The notes: generated from the sequence alone by a model not told the origin. 64,000 bases of DNA from Bacillota bacterium (GCA_033549065.1 JAWSUE010000007.1:62001-126000), one strand, 5' to 3'. Shown: positions 44,472 through 52,958, counted from the first letter of the stretch. Made by a program: numbers and translations.

Positions 44472-44873
44472 TCAGTAAACAAGAAAAGTAACCACAAGGA
44501 TTACCAGTCCGATGACCGAAACCCCGATATCGATCAATACTATTTTTCTGCCTTTTTCCTTTCTAAGCATCCCGGCAACGGCTTTCTGGAAACGATCGTA
44601 GTCAAAAATAAAGGTCAGCGCCTTAATAGCAGTCAGCGAGAATAGCACAGTGATATAAATGGAATGGGGGATATTTAATGTAAAATGCAGGTACCAGGTC
44701 AGGGCTACCAGGGCTAGACCAATTAATGCGATCGGGATAATCCATGGCGGACGTTTCTCTGAGTAGAATTTCTCCAGGAACTGGTTTTCGTCCCAGGGCA
44801 AGAGATGCATATAAACCGGTTTTAAAAGTGCAGCCAACCCGAAGATTATTCCCAGAAGTTTAAAATAGTTCAT
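44472..44873 (-). CDS. multi-pass membrane protein of unknown function
   Basis: A 133-residue protein with about four membrane helices (LLGIIFGLAALLKPVYMHLL, IPIALIGLALVALTWYL, ITVLFSLTAIKALTFIF, IGVSVIGLVILVVTFLV) and a conserved-looking WDENQFLEKFYSEKRPPW loop. AAGGAGG precedes the ATG, which overlaps the stop of the small upstream gene. I do not recognise the family. Confidence 0.7.
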   Translation of the reverse strand: MNYFKLLGIIFGLAALLKPVYMHLLPWDENQFLEKFYSEKRPPWIIPIALIGLALVALTWYLHFTLNIPHSIYITVLFSLTAIKALTFIFDYDRFQKAVAGMLRKEKGRKIVLIDIGVSVIGLVILVVTFLVY

Positions 44874-45010
44874 TGTAAGCCCTCCTTACTTGATATTTTC
44901 TGAAGCCCGTTCCTCAGGAATTGAACCAGGTAATCAATTTCCTGCCAGATTGCTTCGTTATCTTTTTTCATCAATTCCCTGTAGTCGGGAAATATTTCTG
45001 TGAAACGCAT
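44870..45010 (-). CDS. short protein cut at its 5' side by a repeat element
   Basis: A frame of 46 residues, MRFTEIFPDYRELMKKDNEA and then a helical end, overlapping the membrane protein start by four bases. Its ATG lies only three bases from the inverted-repeat element and has no ribosome site. The same frame runs on into the element, where it has no coding character. It may be the remains of a longer protein. Confidence 0.45.
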   Translation of the reverse strand: MRFTEIFPDYRELMKKDNEAIWQEIDYLVQFLRNGLQKISSKEGLQ

Positions 45011-45013
45011 CAA

Positions 45014-45134
45014 CGTGTCAAGGGGACGGTTCTCTTGACACGTTATTCTTGAGGGATAATTTTTCTGACACGCGAAAACAGTTAAAAAGTGTGTCAAGAG
45101 AACCGTCCCCTTGACACGCGTCCCCGTGACACGT
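45014..45134. repeat. inverted-repeat element with perfect 28-bp arms
   Basis: The arms at 45014-45041 and 45091-45118 are exact complements; each is itself bounded by GTGTCAAG and CTTGACAC and carries GGGGACGG. A partial extra copy (GTCCCCGTGACACG) follows at 45121-45134, and TTCTGACACG lies in the middle. No transposase is present. The GTGTCAAGGGGACGG pattern is one I recall as dispersed in genomes of anaerobic Firmicutes; it behaves like a MITE or REP-type element. Confidence 0.85.
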
Positions 45135-45135
45135 T

Positions 45136-45519
45136 TTAAGGCAGGGCGGCAATAGCCTCAACTTCAACCAGGTACTCTGGAAGGTAAAGTTCGGGAACAA
45201 CAATAAAGGTGCAGGCCGGATAACGATCTTTTAGAAAGTGGTCTCTGGCTTTCGCTGCTCCCGCCTTACTTTCTGATCCCACCGCAATGATAGTCAATTT
45301 AATCAGATCATCTAGTGTTGCCCCTTCCGAAGCCAGGCAGGCTTCAATATTTCTAAAAACTTGCATGGCCTGACTCTCAGCATCCTTATCAATACTGCCA
45401 TCAGGTTTAAAACCAACCTGCCCCGATAAAAAAATCATATTGTTATAACGAACAACATGGGTATAAGGACCGGGGGGGTGGATGGTACAAGGGTTACTTT
45501 TCTTAAGGTGATTACTCAA
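45136..45519 (-). CDS. RidA-family protein with altered active site
   Basis: A 127-residue RidA/YjgF-fold protein, trimeric in the family, which hydrolyses reactive enamines. SGQVGFKPDGSIDKD and the DDLIKLTI block fit. In active RidA the sequence YPARS or YPART carries the catalytic Arg; here it reads YPACTFIVV, with Cys103 in its place, while the final Glu (LVEVEAIAALP) remains. Imine deaminase activity is therefore doubtful. AAAGGAGG precedes the ATG. Confidence 0.88.
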   Translation of the reverse strand: MSNHLKKSNPCTIHPPGPYTHVVRYNNMIFLSGQVGFKPDGSIDKDAESQAMQVFRNIEACLASEGATLDDLIKLTIIAVGSESKAGAAKARDHFLKDRYPACTFIVVPELYLPEYLVEVEAIAALP

Positions 45520-45700
45520 TTTGAAATCCTCCTTTGGAAGCTAGTAGTCTAATAAACAGGTAATTTTGGATATCTATTTCGCGAGTAAACCCGTGATCAC
45601 CTGTTAAACCTGCAATTATTAATAACCGCCGCAGCCATTGCTTGACCGGTTTTGGTGGTCATGATATAACGCTAGCAGGTGTAACATTTTCGAGAAGGAT

Positions 45701-46738
45701 GTGTCTGATTTGGCGATAGCCTGGTTGCAGTTCTTCGCAGGGGCGATCCTGATTGTAATCGCCGGTGTAACCCTGACCAAGAGCGCCGACACGCTTGGAA
45801 GAGCTTTAGGTTTAACTACCGGCTGGGCAGGAGTAATAATTTTACCCTTTGCCACATCGCTTCCCGAGCTGGTCAGCAGCGTGCGGGCAGCTTTGATCCT
45901 GGCTCCCGATCTTGCTGTGGGCAACCTTTTCGGGAGCAACCTTTTTAACATAGCGATCATTGCTATAGTTGATCTGATGCAGGGCAAAGGTTCTCTGTTT
46001 ATCCGTTTAAAAGATGGTCACGCAATGTCTGCTTCTATCAGCGTTATACTGATATCAATCGCCGGACTTGGGCTGCTATTACCTTTCCCCACACTTTGGG
46101 GAACTCAGATCGGCTTCGATACTGTTCTTCTGTTGGGCAGTTACCTGCTTGCAGCCAGAATAATTACAGTTTACGAGAAAAAAGGGATGACCCTTGCTGA
46201 TCTGGACCCTCGGAGGAGAAAAGAGAAGGAAGAGAAGGAGCATGAAGAAGCTATATCAAGGGGGAAGACAAAGAAAGCGATTCTCAGTTTTGTCCTGGGA
46301 GCAGCCGTCATTCTCGTTGCCGGTACATACTTAACAGATGCTTCAGATGTTATAGCATTGGAAACTGGCCTTGGCAGGACTTTTGTAGGCTCAATCTTTT
46401 TGGCTATCGCCACCAGTTTGCCCGAAGTGGTTACCACATCAACCGCAGCCCGGTTGGGGAAACTGGATATGGCAGTTGGTAACGTGTTCGGGGCAAATAT
46501 GTATAATATGTTCATCCTGGCCATAGTTGACCTGGTTTATCTGCCGGGTCCGATTCTTAAGGCCAGCTCACAGGGACATTTGTTAACATTACTGATGTGT
46601 ACGATCTTAACTGCATTAGCGATCACCGGGCTGGTTAACCGTTCTAAGAGGGCGATAGGTTACCTTGGTATCGATTCTCTGGTAATTGTTGTAGTATATT
46701 TATCAGCAGTGGCAGCCCTGTTTTTTGTACGGTTATAA
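45701..46738 (+). CDS. sodium/calcium exchanger family protein
   Basis: A CaCA-family antiporter of 345 residues with two inverted repeats: ATSLPELVSSVRAALI with AVGNLFGSNLFNIAI, and ATSLPEVVTTSTAARLG with AVGNVFGANMYNMF. The conserved acidic residues of both alpha repeats are present. A charged cytosolic loop (RRRKEKEEKEHEE) joins the halves. The start may be the GTG at 45701 or the TTG at 45710; AGAAGGAT lies directly upstream. It is followed by a CorA gene, forming a cation transport pair. Confidence 0.9.
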   Translation: MSDLAIAWLQFFAGAILIVIAGVTLTKSADTLGRALGLTTGWAGVIILPFATSLPELVSSVRAALILAPDLAVGNLFGSNLFNIAIIAIVDLMQGKGSLFIRLKDGHAMSASISVILISIAGLGLLLPFPTLWGTQIGFDTVLLLGSYLLAARIITVYEKKGMTLADLDPRRRKEKEEKEHEEAISRGKTKKAILSFVLGAAVILVAGTYLTDASDVIALETGLGRTFVGSIFLAIATSLPEVVTTSTAARLGKLDMAVGNVFGANMYNMFILAIVDLVYLPGPILKASSQGHLLTLLMCTILTALAITGLVNRSKRAIGYLGIDSLVIVVVYLSAVAALFFVRL

Positions 46739-46771
46739 GGTTAATTTCGATAGATTTCGGGAGGAATCCTA

Positions 46772-47839
46772 ATGGATGAAATTACAAAGAAAATGCCGCA
46801 TACCCGGGATGTACCTCCAGGTGTGTTGGTCCATATCGGCAAATTAAAGAGCAATAAAACAATTGTTACTATCTGTGGGTATAGTGAAGATATCTATTGG
46901 GAAAAGAAAACTGAAGATGTTGAAGAATGCAGTTCTATTCTAAGAAATGAGCCTCCCATGCTCTGGGTAAACGTTGATGGCTTGGCCAACCTGGATATGC
47001 TGCGTGCAATCGGAGATTCTTTTAAGCTGCATCAACTCACCATTGAGGATGTTCTAAATACTGAACAACGACCTCGACAGGGAGCTTACGATAGCTACAC
47101 TCATATAGTAATGAAAGCCCTTGAACATAACCCTAACGATTACTCGATTGAAGAAGAACAGGTAAGCTTGGTTATTGGAAATAATTTTGTTGTTTCTTTT
47201 AGTGAACGAGAGTCGGATAACTATGCATTAATACGCAAAAGGATTGAAAGTGGGAAGGGGGGAGTCCGCAGCAGGGGTTCTGACTATCTGGGCTATTTAC
47301 TAATGGATATTGTTGTAGACAATTATTTTTCAGTTCTTGAAAAAGGCGGCGAACGTATTGAAATTTTGGAAGAAGAACTATTAGAAAAACCGGATGAAAA
47401 AACACTCCATTCGGTTCACAGCCTAAAACGGGAAATGCTTGGTATGCGTCAAATGGTATGGCCACTCCGGGAAGCCTTAGTGGGACTTGAACAATCGGAT
47501 TCAATATTTGTTCATACTGATACAGCTTTACATCTCAGGGATCTTTATTTTCATGTTGTTCAAATAATAGATACAATTGAGGTCCACCGTGAGATGCTGT
47601 CAGGGATGATTGAAATCTACCTTTCCAGCGTTAATAATAAATTGAATGAAGTGATGAAACTCCTCACCATGTTTGCAGCCATATTCATACCGTTAACTCT
47701 TATTTCAGGTATCTATGGCATGAATTTTTTATATATGCCCGAGCTCAAATGGTATTATGGTTATCCCTTTGCTCTGGGGCTAATGTTATTAGTGGTTGCA
47801 GTTATGCTGTTCTATTTCAGGCGGAAAAAATGGCTGTAA
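46772..47839 (+). CDS. CorA-family divalent cation transporter
   Basis: A magnesium or cobalt channel protein of 355 residues. The long N-terminal cytosolic domain contains LHQLTIEDVLNTEQRPR; the C-terminus has the two membrane helices around the hallmark YGMNFLYMPE. It ends in RRKKWL. CGGGAGGA precedes the ATG. It lies 33 bases after the CaCA exchanger and overlaps the next gene by ten bases. Confidence 0.93.
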   Translation: MDEITKKMPHTRDVPPGVLVHIGKLKSNKTIVTICGYSEDIYWEKKTEDVEECSSILRNEPPMLWVNVDGLANLDMLRAIGDSFKLHQLTIEDVLNTEQRPRQGAYDSYTHIVMKALEHNPNDYSIEEEQVSLVIGNNFVVSFSERESDNYALIRKRIESGKGGVRSRGSDYLGYLLMDIVVDNYFSVLEKGGERIEILEEELLEKPDEKTLHSVHSLKREMLGMRQMVWPLREALVGLEQSDSIFVHTDTALHLRDLYFHVVQIIDTIEVHREMLSGMIEIYLSSVNNKLNEVMKLLTMFAAIFIPLTLISGIYGMNFLYMPELKWYYGYPFALGLMLLVVAVMLFYFRRKKWL

Positions 47840-48597
47840 CCTACAATTTTCTCCAAAATTATCAAAAAGGTGTGTTAGAACAGTTGGGCTGGCTAAATGA
47901 AGAAGTAGAAGTTATTGAAAGAATAAACGGACGAGCCGGAGAACTGCAGCTTCAGCGCCGGGGAGATGAATTCGAAGTCATCTATAACGGGGTTTTCCTG
48001 ATGGCAACCTATAACGGCTTGTCTGAAAAAGCTGCGGTCAGTGACGCTCTAAAAATAATTACAAACAACCATGCAGAGCCGATCAGAGTATTGATGGGAG
48101 GCCTGGGTGTAGGTTATAGCCTGCAGGAGGCACTAAGTTGGGAACAGGTTGAAAAAGTTGTTGTAGCTGAAATTGAACCTGCAGTGATTAGATGGAGCCG
48201 GGATATCTTTGGGAGATATAACAACCATGCTCTTGAAGATATCCGTTGTGAGATGTTCTGTGGTGATTTTCGTGAATTCCTGGAAAATGAGCAGACGTTG
48301 AATCCAGATGATCCATTCGGAAGATGGGATTTGATCATGGTTGATACTGACAATGGAAACAGCTGGCTTAGCCTACCCGGGAACGCATTTTTCTATGGGC
48401 CTGACGGCCTGGATTTGATGAGAAGCTGCCTTGTCCCTGGCGGCATTACCTGTTTTTGGTGTTCAAGGCGTGAAGAAACATTTGAAAGCGTTTTGGGTGA
48501 AAAATTTTCTGAGATTTCATTTCACCGGGTAATGGAGAAAACAGGACAGGAAGGCTGTTACTACATGGCTTTCAAAACTGCCATAAACAACCGGTAG
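47830..48597 (+). CDS. spermidine-synthase-like protein
   Basis: A 255-residue Rossmann-fold protein starting at 47830 inside the corA tail, after AGGCGG. The SAM-like motif is VLMGGLGVGYSLQEAL, with VVVAEIEPAVIRWSRDIFG after it and WDLIMVDTDNGNSWL at the active-site region. Typical polyamine synthases have DxxD acidic residues that I cannot place with confidence, so it may be a methyltransferase or non-canonical aminopropyltransferase. Confidence 0.78.
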   Translation: MAVTYNFLQNYQKGVLEQLGWLNEEVEVIERINGRAGELQLQRRGDEFEVIYNGVFLMATYNGLSEKAAVSDALKIITNNHAEPIRVLMGGLGVGYSLQEALSWEQVEKVVVAEIEPAVIRWSRDIFGRYNNHALEDIRCEMFCGDFREFLENEQTLNPDDPFGRWDLIMVDTDNGNSWLSLPGNAFFYGPDGLDLMRSCLVPGGITCFWCSRREETFESVLGEKFSEISFHRVMEKTGQEGCYYMAFKTAINNR

Positions 48598-48631
48598 AAG
48601 ACATTAACCTCACCAGCAAGTATTAATAAGG

Positions 48632-48661
48632 TTGACAGGGTTTATTAATAATCGCTATAAT
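48632..48661 (+). promoter_or_regulatory. promoter of the molybdopterin-binding/modABC genes
   Basis: A consensus TTGACA (48632-48637), 18 bp and TATAAT (48656-48661). Transcription would start near 48668, giving a 120-nt leader. Confidence 0.75.
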
Positions 48662-48667
48662 TGAATT

Positions 48668-48789
48668 TGTGAGGATGCCCTTTCTCTAATAGGAGTGAGG
48701 GTTAAATTAGCAGAGCGTTATACTTATAAAAACATAACGATTAGCTATAACTCCAACCCTTATATTACTAAAAGAAGGTGCTGCATACG
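48668..48789 (+). promoter_or_regulatory. structured 5' leader of the molybdenum transport locus
   Basis: The leader can fold into nested stems: AGGGTT (near 48708) with AACCCT (near 48756), and an inner CGTTAT/ATAACG pair around an AT-rich loop. The AAGAAGGTG ribosome site follows at its end. It does not match a riboswitch I can name. The position ahead of molybdate genes suggests metal or cofactor sensing; this is inference. Confidence 0.4.
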
Positions 48790-49824
48790 ATGAAAATCAG
48801 CCAGATCAAGACTGAACAGGCGATTGGGCGTTTACTCTGCCATGACATCACAAGAATAGAAAAAGATTCCTTCAAAGGAGCGCAGTTTAAAAAAGGACAC
48901 CGTATTTGTCCCGAGGATGTTGAGGTCCTCCTTAATCTCGGTAAAAATTTTATATATGTTCTTGAGCTTGAAAAAGGCGATATTCATGAAGACGGCGCCG
49001 GCGAACGTATAGCCCAGGCTCTGGCTGGCCAGGGCCTGGAGATAACGCGTCCTTCAGAAGGTCGTGTTGATTTGGTTGCGCGGCACAGGGGATTACTTAA
49101 AGTAGATGCAGCAAGATTATTTCAGATTAATTCTATTCCCGAAGTAGTAGTATCGACCCTTCACACAAATTCTCCGGTGGATGCAGGTGAAAAAGTAACC
49201 GGCGCCAAGGTGATACCACTGGTTGTCAATGAATCAGTAATCACATCAGTAGAGGAGATATGTGCTTCCCATGGTCCGCTAATTCAGGTTTTGCCATATT
49301 TGAATTTTAAAATGGGTAGTGTCATTACCGGCAGAGAAGTATTTGAAGGGAGAATCAAGGACGGTTTTGGCCCAGTCCTCAAAAATAAAGCAGCTCATTA
49401 CGGTTTGGATGAACCGGTGATTAGGTACTGTTCGGATGATACTGCAAAAATAACTGCTTCAATAGATGAACTTATTGCGGAAGGGTGTAATATGATCGTC
49501 ATTACCGGCGGCATGTCTGTTGATCCCGATGATGTTACGCCAACCGGAATCAAGGATACCGGCGCAGAAATTATAAAGTACGGGGCCCCTGCCCTGCCCG
49601 GGGCCATGTTTCTTCTGGCCTATAAGGGTGGCATACCATTGATCGGCCTTCCGGCATGCGGCATGTATTATAAAAATACAGTATTCGATATCCTGATGCC
49701 CCGCCTGATGACCGGACAGAAAGTGAGCGCTGCGGAAATAGCTGCCCTTGGGCATGGTGGTTTGTGCAGGCAGTGTGAAATATGCATATTTCCGAATTGC
49801 TCTTTTGGGAAAGGTAACCTGTAA
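48790..49824 (+). CDS. molybdopterin-binding protein with C-terminal cysteine cluster
   Basis: A 344-residue protein of the MoeA/MogA molybdopterin-binding fold. The central block MIVITGGMSVDPDDVTPTGI and the later PLIGLPACGMYYKNTVFD are typical. It lacks the full MoeA layout and ends in GLCRQCEICIFPNCSFGKG, four cysteines that may bind a metal or iron-sulfur cluster. It directly precedes modA with a 3-base gap, so it may couple molybdate import to cofactor metabolism. The ATG at 48790 is favoured over GTG 48778, which lies in the ribosome site. Confidence 0.88.
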   Translation: MKISQIKTEQAIGRLLCHDITRIEKDSFKGAQFKKGHRICPEDVEVLLNLGKNFIYVLELEKGDIHEDGAGERIAQALAGQGLEITRPSEGRVDLVARHRGLLKVDAARLFQINSIPEVVVSTLHTNSPVDAGEKVTGAKVIPLVVNESVITSVEEICASHGPLIQVLPYLNFKMGSVITGREVFEGRIKDGFGPVLKNKAAHYGLDEPVIRYCSDDTAKITASIDELIAEGCNMIVITGGMSVDPDDVTPTGIKDTGAEIIKYGAPALPGAMFLLAYKGGIPLIGLPACGMYYKNTVFDILMPRLMTGQKVSAAEIAALGHGGLCRQCEICIFPNCSFGKGNL

Positions 49825-49827
49825 AAT

Positions 49828-50655
49828 ATGAAAGACAATTACAATTTTAATATTCAACATAACAAATCTTATAGATCCAAGGTGCTCGTTTTGTCGATTA
49901 TGATCATACTGGTTGTATTTATAAGTCTGGTTGGCTGTTCTGATCCGGAAAAAATAACACTGAATATATCAGCGGCCACCAGTCTGACCGATGCGATAAA
50001 TGAAGTCAATGTATATTATCTGCAAGAAAACAGCAATTTGGAGTTGTTAACCAACTTTGCTGCTTCAGGTGATCTGCAAACACAAATTGAAAACGGCGCT
50101 CCGGTTGATATTTTTATCTCGGCTTCCCCGATCCAGATGGATAATCTGGAAGCCAAAGATTTGATTTTAAACGACACCCGCCAGGATCTTATAAGTAACA
50201 GGATAGTTCTCATCACCCTGAAGGATAAAAATTTTGACTTTACAGGTTTCGAGAATCTAATGGATGACAAAATAACACTCATTGCCATGGGTGATCCCGA
50301 GTTTGTACCTGCTGGTTATTACGGGCGTCAAGTCTTTGATTTTCTCGATTTGCCCTTTGAAGAGATCCTCCATAAGTTTGTTTTAACCGGTAATGTTAGA
50401 CAGGTTGTCGGTTATGTTGAAAGTGGAAATGTTGATGCAGGGATACTATTTACTTCAGATGTTGTCAATTCTGATCGGGTAAGAATTGTTGCAATAGCGC
50501 CCGATGAGATAAATAATACAATACTTTACCCCGTTGCTATCATAGCTTCAAGTACGAGAACAGAAACTGCCCGGAGTTATGTAGAATTTCTTTTCACTAC
50601 GGTAGCACAGGAAATATTTGAAAAACACGGATTTTTATTAATCCAAAGCCGGTAA
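49828..50655 (+). CDS. modA: molybdate ABC transporter substrate-binding lipoprotein
   Basis: ModA captures molybdate or tungstate outside the cell, 275 residues. A membrane signal (VLVLSIMIILVVFISLVG then Cys) indicates a lipoprotein, after an unusually long 18-residue polar start. ISAATSLTDAINEV, NFAASGDLQTQIENGAPVDI and GNVDAGILFTSDVV are family motifs for oxyanion binding. It lies at the head of modABC. Confidence 0.94.
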   Translation: MKDNYNFNIQHNKSYRSKVLVLSIMIILVVFISLVGCSDPEKITLNISAATSLTDAINEVNVYYLQENSNLELLTNFAASGDLQTQIENGAPVDIFISASPIQMDNLEAKDLILNDTRQDLISNRIVLITLKDKNFDFTGFENLMDDKITLIAMGDPEFVPAGYYGRQVFDFLDLPFEEILHKFVLTGNVRQVVGYVESGNVDAGILFTSDVVNSDRVRIVAIAPDEINNTILYPVAIIASSTRTETARSYVEFLFTTVAQEIFEKHGFLLIQSR

Positions 50656-50682
50656 TACGGATTTTACTGGAAAGGCTGAAAA

Positions 50683-51378
50683 ATGTTCGAAACATTCTAT
50701 TCTCCTCTATATGTTTCCCTGAAAACAGTTTTGGTATCTACATTGATCACCTTTTCCCTCGGAATTGGCGCCGCACACTGGATGGCCAATTATTCCGGTA
50801 AGTTAAAAAGCTTGATCGATGGTCTATTTCTGCTTCCCCTTGTTTTACCTCCCACGGTTGTTGGATTCGGTCTTCTATTTCTATTTGGTAATAACGGTCC
50901 GTTGGGAAAACTATTTAATTTAATTGGAATTAATGTTGTATTTTCATGGCCGGCAACTGTGATTACAGCTGTTATCGTCTCGTTTCCCTTGATGTATATG
51001 TCTGCCCGTGGTGGGTTTGAACAGGTTGATATAAATATTGAAAATGCTGCCCGTACTTTGGGTGCAAGTGAATGGCGGATATTCTGGACAGTAACACTGC
51101 CTCTTTCCTGGCCTTCGGTGATGGCTGCAACTGTTCTGGCTTTTGCCCGTGCCCTGGGTGAGTTCGGTGCAACATTGATGCTGGCCGGAAATATTCCCGG
51201 CAGAACGACGACTATACCGGTTGCCATCTACTTTAAAATACAATCTGGCCGGATGGACGAGGCCCTTATTTTAACCTTAATAGTCCTGGCCTTTGCATTC
51301 ATATCGCTGGTTTTACTTGCCTACTGGAAAGGGAAAGCCAGGAATAACGGAAGGAGTAAGGCTCTTGCTGGAAATTAA
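50683..51378 (+). CDS. modB: molybdate ABC transporter permease
   Basis: The 231-residue membrane subunit, with LPLVLPPTVVGFGLLFLFG and the coupling loop AARTLGASEWRIFWTVTLPL, then ARALGEFGATLMLAGNIPGR, all typical of ModB. It overlaps modC by 14 bases. Confidence 0.95.
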   Translation: MFETFYSPLYVSLKTVLVSTLITFSLGIGAAHWMANYSGKLKSLIDGLFLLPLVLPPTVVGFGLLFLFGNNGPLGKLFNLIGINVVFSWPATVITAVIVSFPLMYMSARGGFEQVDINIENAARTLGASEWRIFWTVTLPLSWPSVMAATVLAFARALGEFGATLMLAGNIPGRTTTIPVAIYFKIQSGRMDEALILTLIVLAFAFISLVLLAYWKGKARNNGRSKALAGN

Positions 51379-52450
51379 GGTAAAAAGAAATTTAACTGAT
51401 TTCAATCTTGACGTCGAAATCAATGTAGACAAGGAAATCCTATCGATACTGGGACCTTCCGGATCAGGCAAGACTATGACACTTATGTGTATAGCCGGAT
51501 TACTCCACCCTGATGAAGGATTGATAAGGCTGAATGGTAAAGTCCTTTTTGACTCTAAGAAGGGGATATTTATGCCGCCTCAAAAAAGAAAAATCGGCTT
51601 TGTATTTCAGAACTATGCGCTTTTTCCTCACCTAACTGTTGCTGAGAATATAGCCTATGGTATACACGATAAACCGAAGAAATTTGCAAATGACAGGATT
51701 AAGGAACTGCTTGAAATTATTCATATACCAGGACTAATAAATCGATATCCCAATGAACTTTCATCAGGTCAACAGCAAAGGGTTGCCCTGGCGAGGGCTA
51801 TTGCCCCTGAACCGGAAGTTCTGTTACTCGACGAACCTTTCTCTGCACTTGATACATTCCGTCGCGAACGGCTTGAATATGAGCTGCTCAACCTCTACCA
51901 GTATTTCGAGGGTGATATCCTTTTTGTCACACATGATCTGGACCAGGGTTTTAAACTTGGGAATCGAATTGCCATTTTTGAAAATGGACGGGTCATTCAG
52001 TGCGAAGCAAAAGAAGAGGTTATTGCCAACCCGGAAAACATTACAGCTGCAAAAATGCTTGGAGTAAAGAATTTGCTGAGCGGCAGGATTACAGAGATAG
52101 ACGAGGGAGGAGTATCTGTTTTAATACCGGAGTTCGGAATGAAATTAAAAGCTGTCGGAACGATATCTGAAAAACTTTCCCCAGACCAGCCGGTCCTGGT
52201 CGGAATTAGGCCGGAACATATTGAACTAAAAGATTTTCCGGGAATTAACACTTTGTCCTGTATATCGGAACAGGTCCTGGACGGGGTAACCAACTTCCAC
52301 AGCTTTTATTACGCTGTCAACGATGCAGTTAAAAGATACAGGTTGGAAAGATGCTCACCGAGAAGTTCATCAATAGCTGTTCATCCGGAGGGTGAAAACT
52401 ACTGCTATCTTTACTTTCCTCCGGAACGTTTGATTGTCCTGGCTGAATAA
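51365..52450 (+). CDS. modC: molybdate ABC transporter ATP-binding protein
   Basis: A 361-residue ATPase with Walker A GPSGSGKTMTLM, Q-loop FVFQNYALFPHL, signature LSSGQQQRVALARAI, Walker B VLLLDEPFSALD and a C-terminal TOBE-like domain after residue 230 (LLSGRITEIDEGGVSVLIP) that can bind molybdate for feedback control. The TTG at 51365 is chosen because GGAAGGAG lies eight bases upstream; a longer frame from 51293 would translate the modB tail. Confidence 0.95.
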   Translation: MLEIKVKRNLTDFNLDVEINVDKEILSILGPSGSGKTMTLMCIAGLLHPDEGLIRLNGKVLFDSKKGIFMPPQKRKIGFVFQNYALFPHLTVAENIAYGIHDKPKKFANDRIKELLEIIHIPGLINRYPNELSSGQQQRVALARAIAPEPEVLLLDEPFSALDTFRRERLEYELLNLYQYFEGDILFVTHDLDQGFKLGNRIAIFENGRVIQCEAKEEVIANPENITAAKMLGVKNLLSGRITEIDEGGVSVLIPEFGMKLKAVGTISEKLSPDQPVLVGIRPEHIELKDFPGINTLSCISEQVLDGVTNFHSFYYAVNDAVKRYRLERCSPRSSSIAVHPEGENYCYLYFPPERLIVLAE

Positions 52451-52459
52451 TTATCCTGC

Positions 52460-52930
52460 TTATTCAGCCTGCAGGTGATCTAATATTGCCAGGATCTCTT
52501 TGTTTTCCGGAATATCGCTCATTGAATGCCCGTAATGGACATAGCGCAGGATGCCCTTCTTGTCGATAATCATCTGAGCGGGCTGCCTGCCCATTCTGAA
52601 GAGATTGACCTCCTGGCCATAAAGCTTCAATATCTGATGACTTTCATCAGGAATACCGATAAATGGCAGGCTGTTTTTCTTCCAGTATTCTTGAAAGCTT
52701 TCAGCATTTTCAGGTCCTACCGAAATGATAACAGTATCCCTTTCAGCATATTGCTCGTGTTTCCGACGCAGCCGCGCCAGGTGCCGTCGGCAAAACGGTC
52801 AGACAAAACCACGGTTTAATACCAGCAGGATATGATTTTTATCTTTGTAATCGGATAACCTGATGTTATTACCTTTAAAATCTTCCAGGCTAAAATCAGG
52901 AGCAACCATATTTAGTTCAACCTGCGGCAT
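52460..52930 (-). CDS. peroxiredoxin-like selenoprotein (AhpC/TSA fold), UxxC motif
   Basis: A 156-residue redoxin-domain protein read through one in-frame TGA (codon 44, 52801-52799). Before it lie MVAPDFSLEDFKG and LLVLNRGFV; after it PFCRRHLARLRRKHEQYAER, LPFIGIPDESHQILKLYGQE and ILRYVHYGHSMSDIPENKEI. Homologues I recall have RGFWCPFCRRH, so TGA replaces the first Cys of the CxxC pair, giving U44-P-F-C47. Coding similarity continues in frame on both sides, and a bSECIS-like hairpin lies directly downstream. The start ATG follows GGGAGGAAA. It is cytosolic, probably a thiol-dependent peroxide or disulfide reductase. A recent nonsense mutation is the alternative. Confidence 0.85.
52763..52790 (-). 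promoter_or_regulatory. candidate bacterial SECIS hairpin
   Basis: On the minus strand, eight bases after the TGA, CCGACG (52790-52785) pairs with CGTCGG (52768-52763) around a 16-base loop whose ends can also pair (GCA/TGC in the alternative register). The apical part, with a G-rich TGGCGCGG, lies about 20-25 bases after the TGA, the distance expected for recognition by SelB. Confidence 0.65.
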
Positions 52931-52958
52931 GGCACTTTCCTCCCGTATTAATAAATAA

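Noticed and set aside
45011-45097. Extension of the small protein into the inverted-repeat element
   Set aside because: The extension only translates the repeat arms and has no protein-like composition.
45619-45987. 122-codon minus-strand frame
   Set aside because: Antisense to the CaCA exchanger, whose repeats are conserved; no ribosome site.
51293-51364. Longer start for modC
   Set aside because: These codons lie in the modB tail in another frame; TTG 51365 has an ideal ribosome site.
52526-52819. Plus-strand open frame of 97 codons across the selenoprotein gene
   Set aside because: The opposite strand encodes a clear peroxiredoxin-like protein; the plus frame has no recognisable family and no ribosome site.
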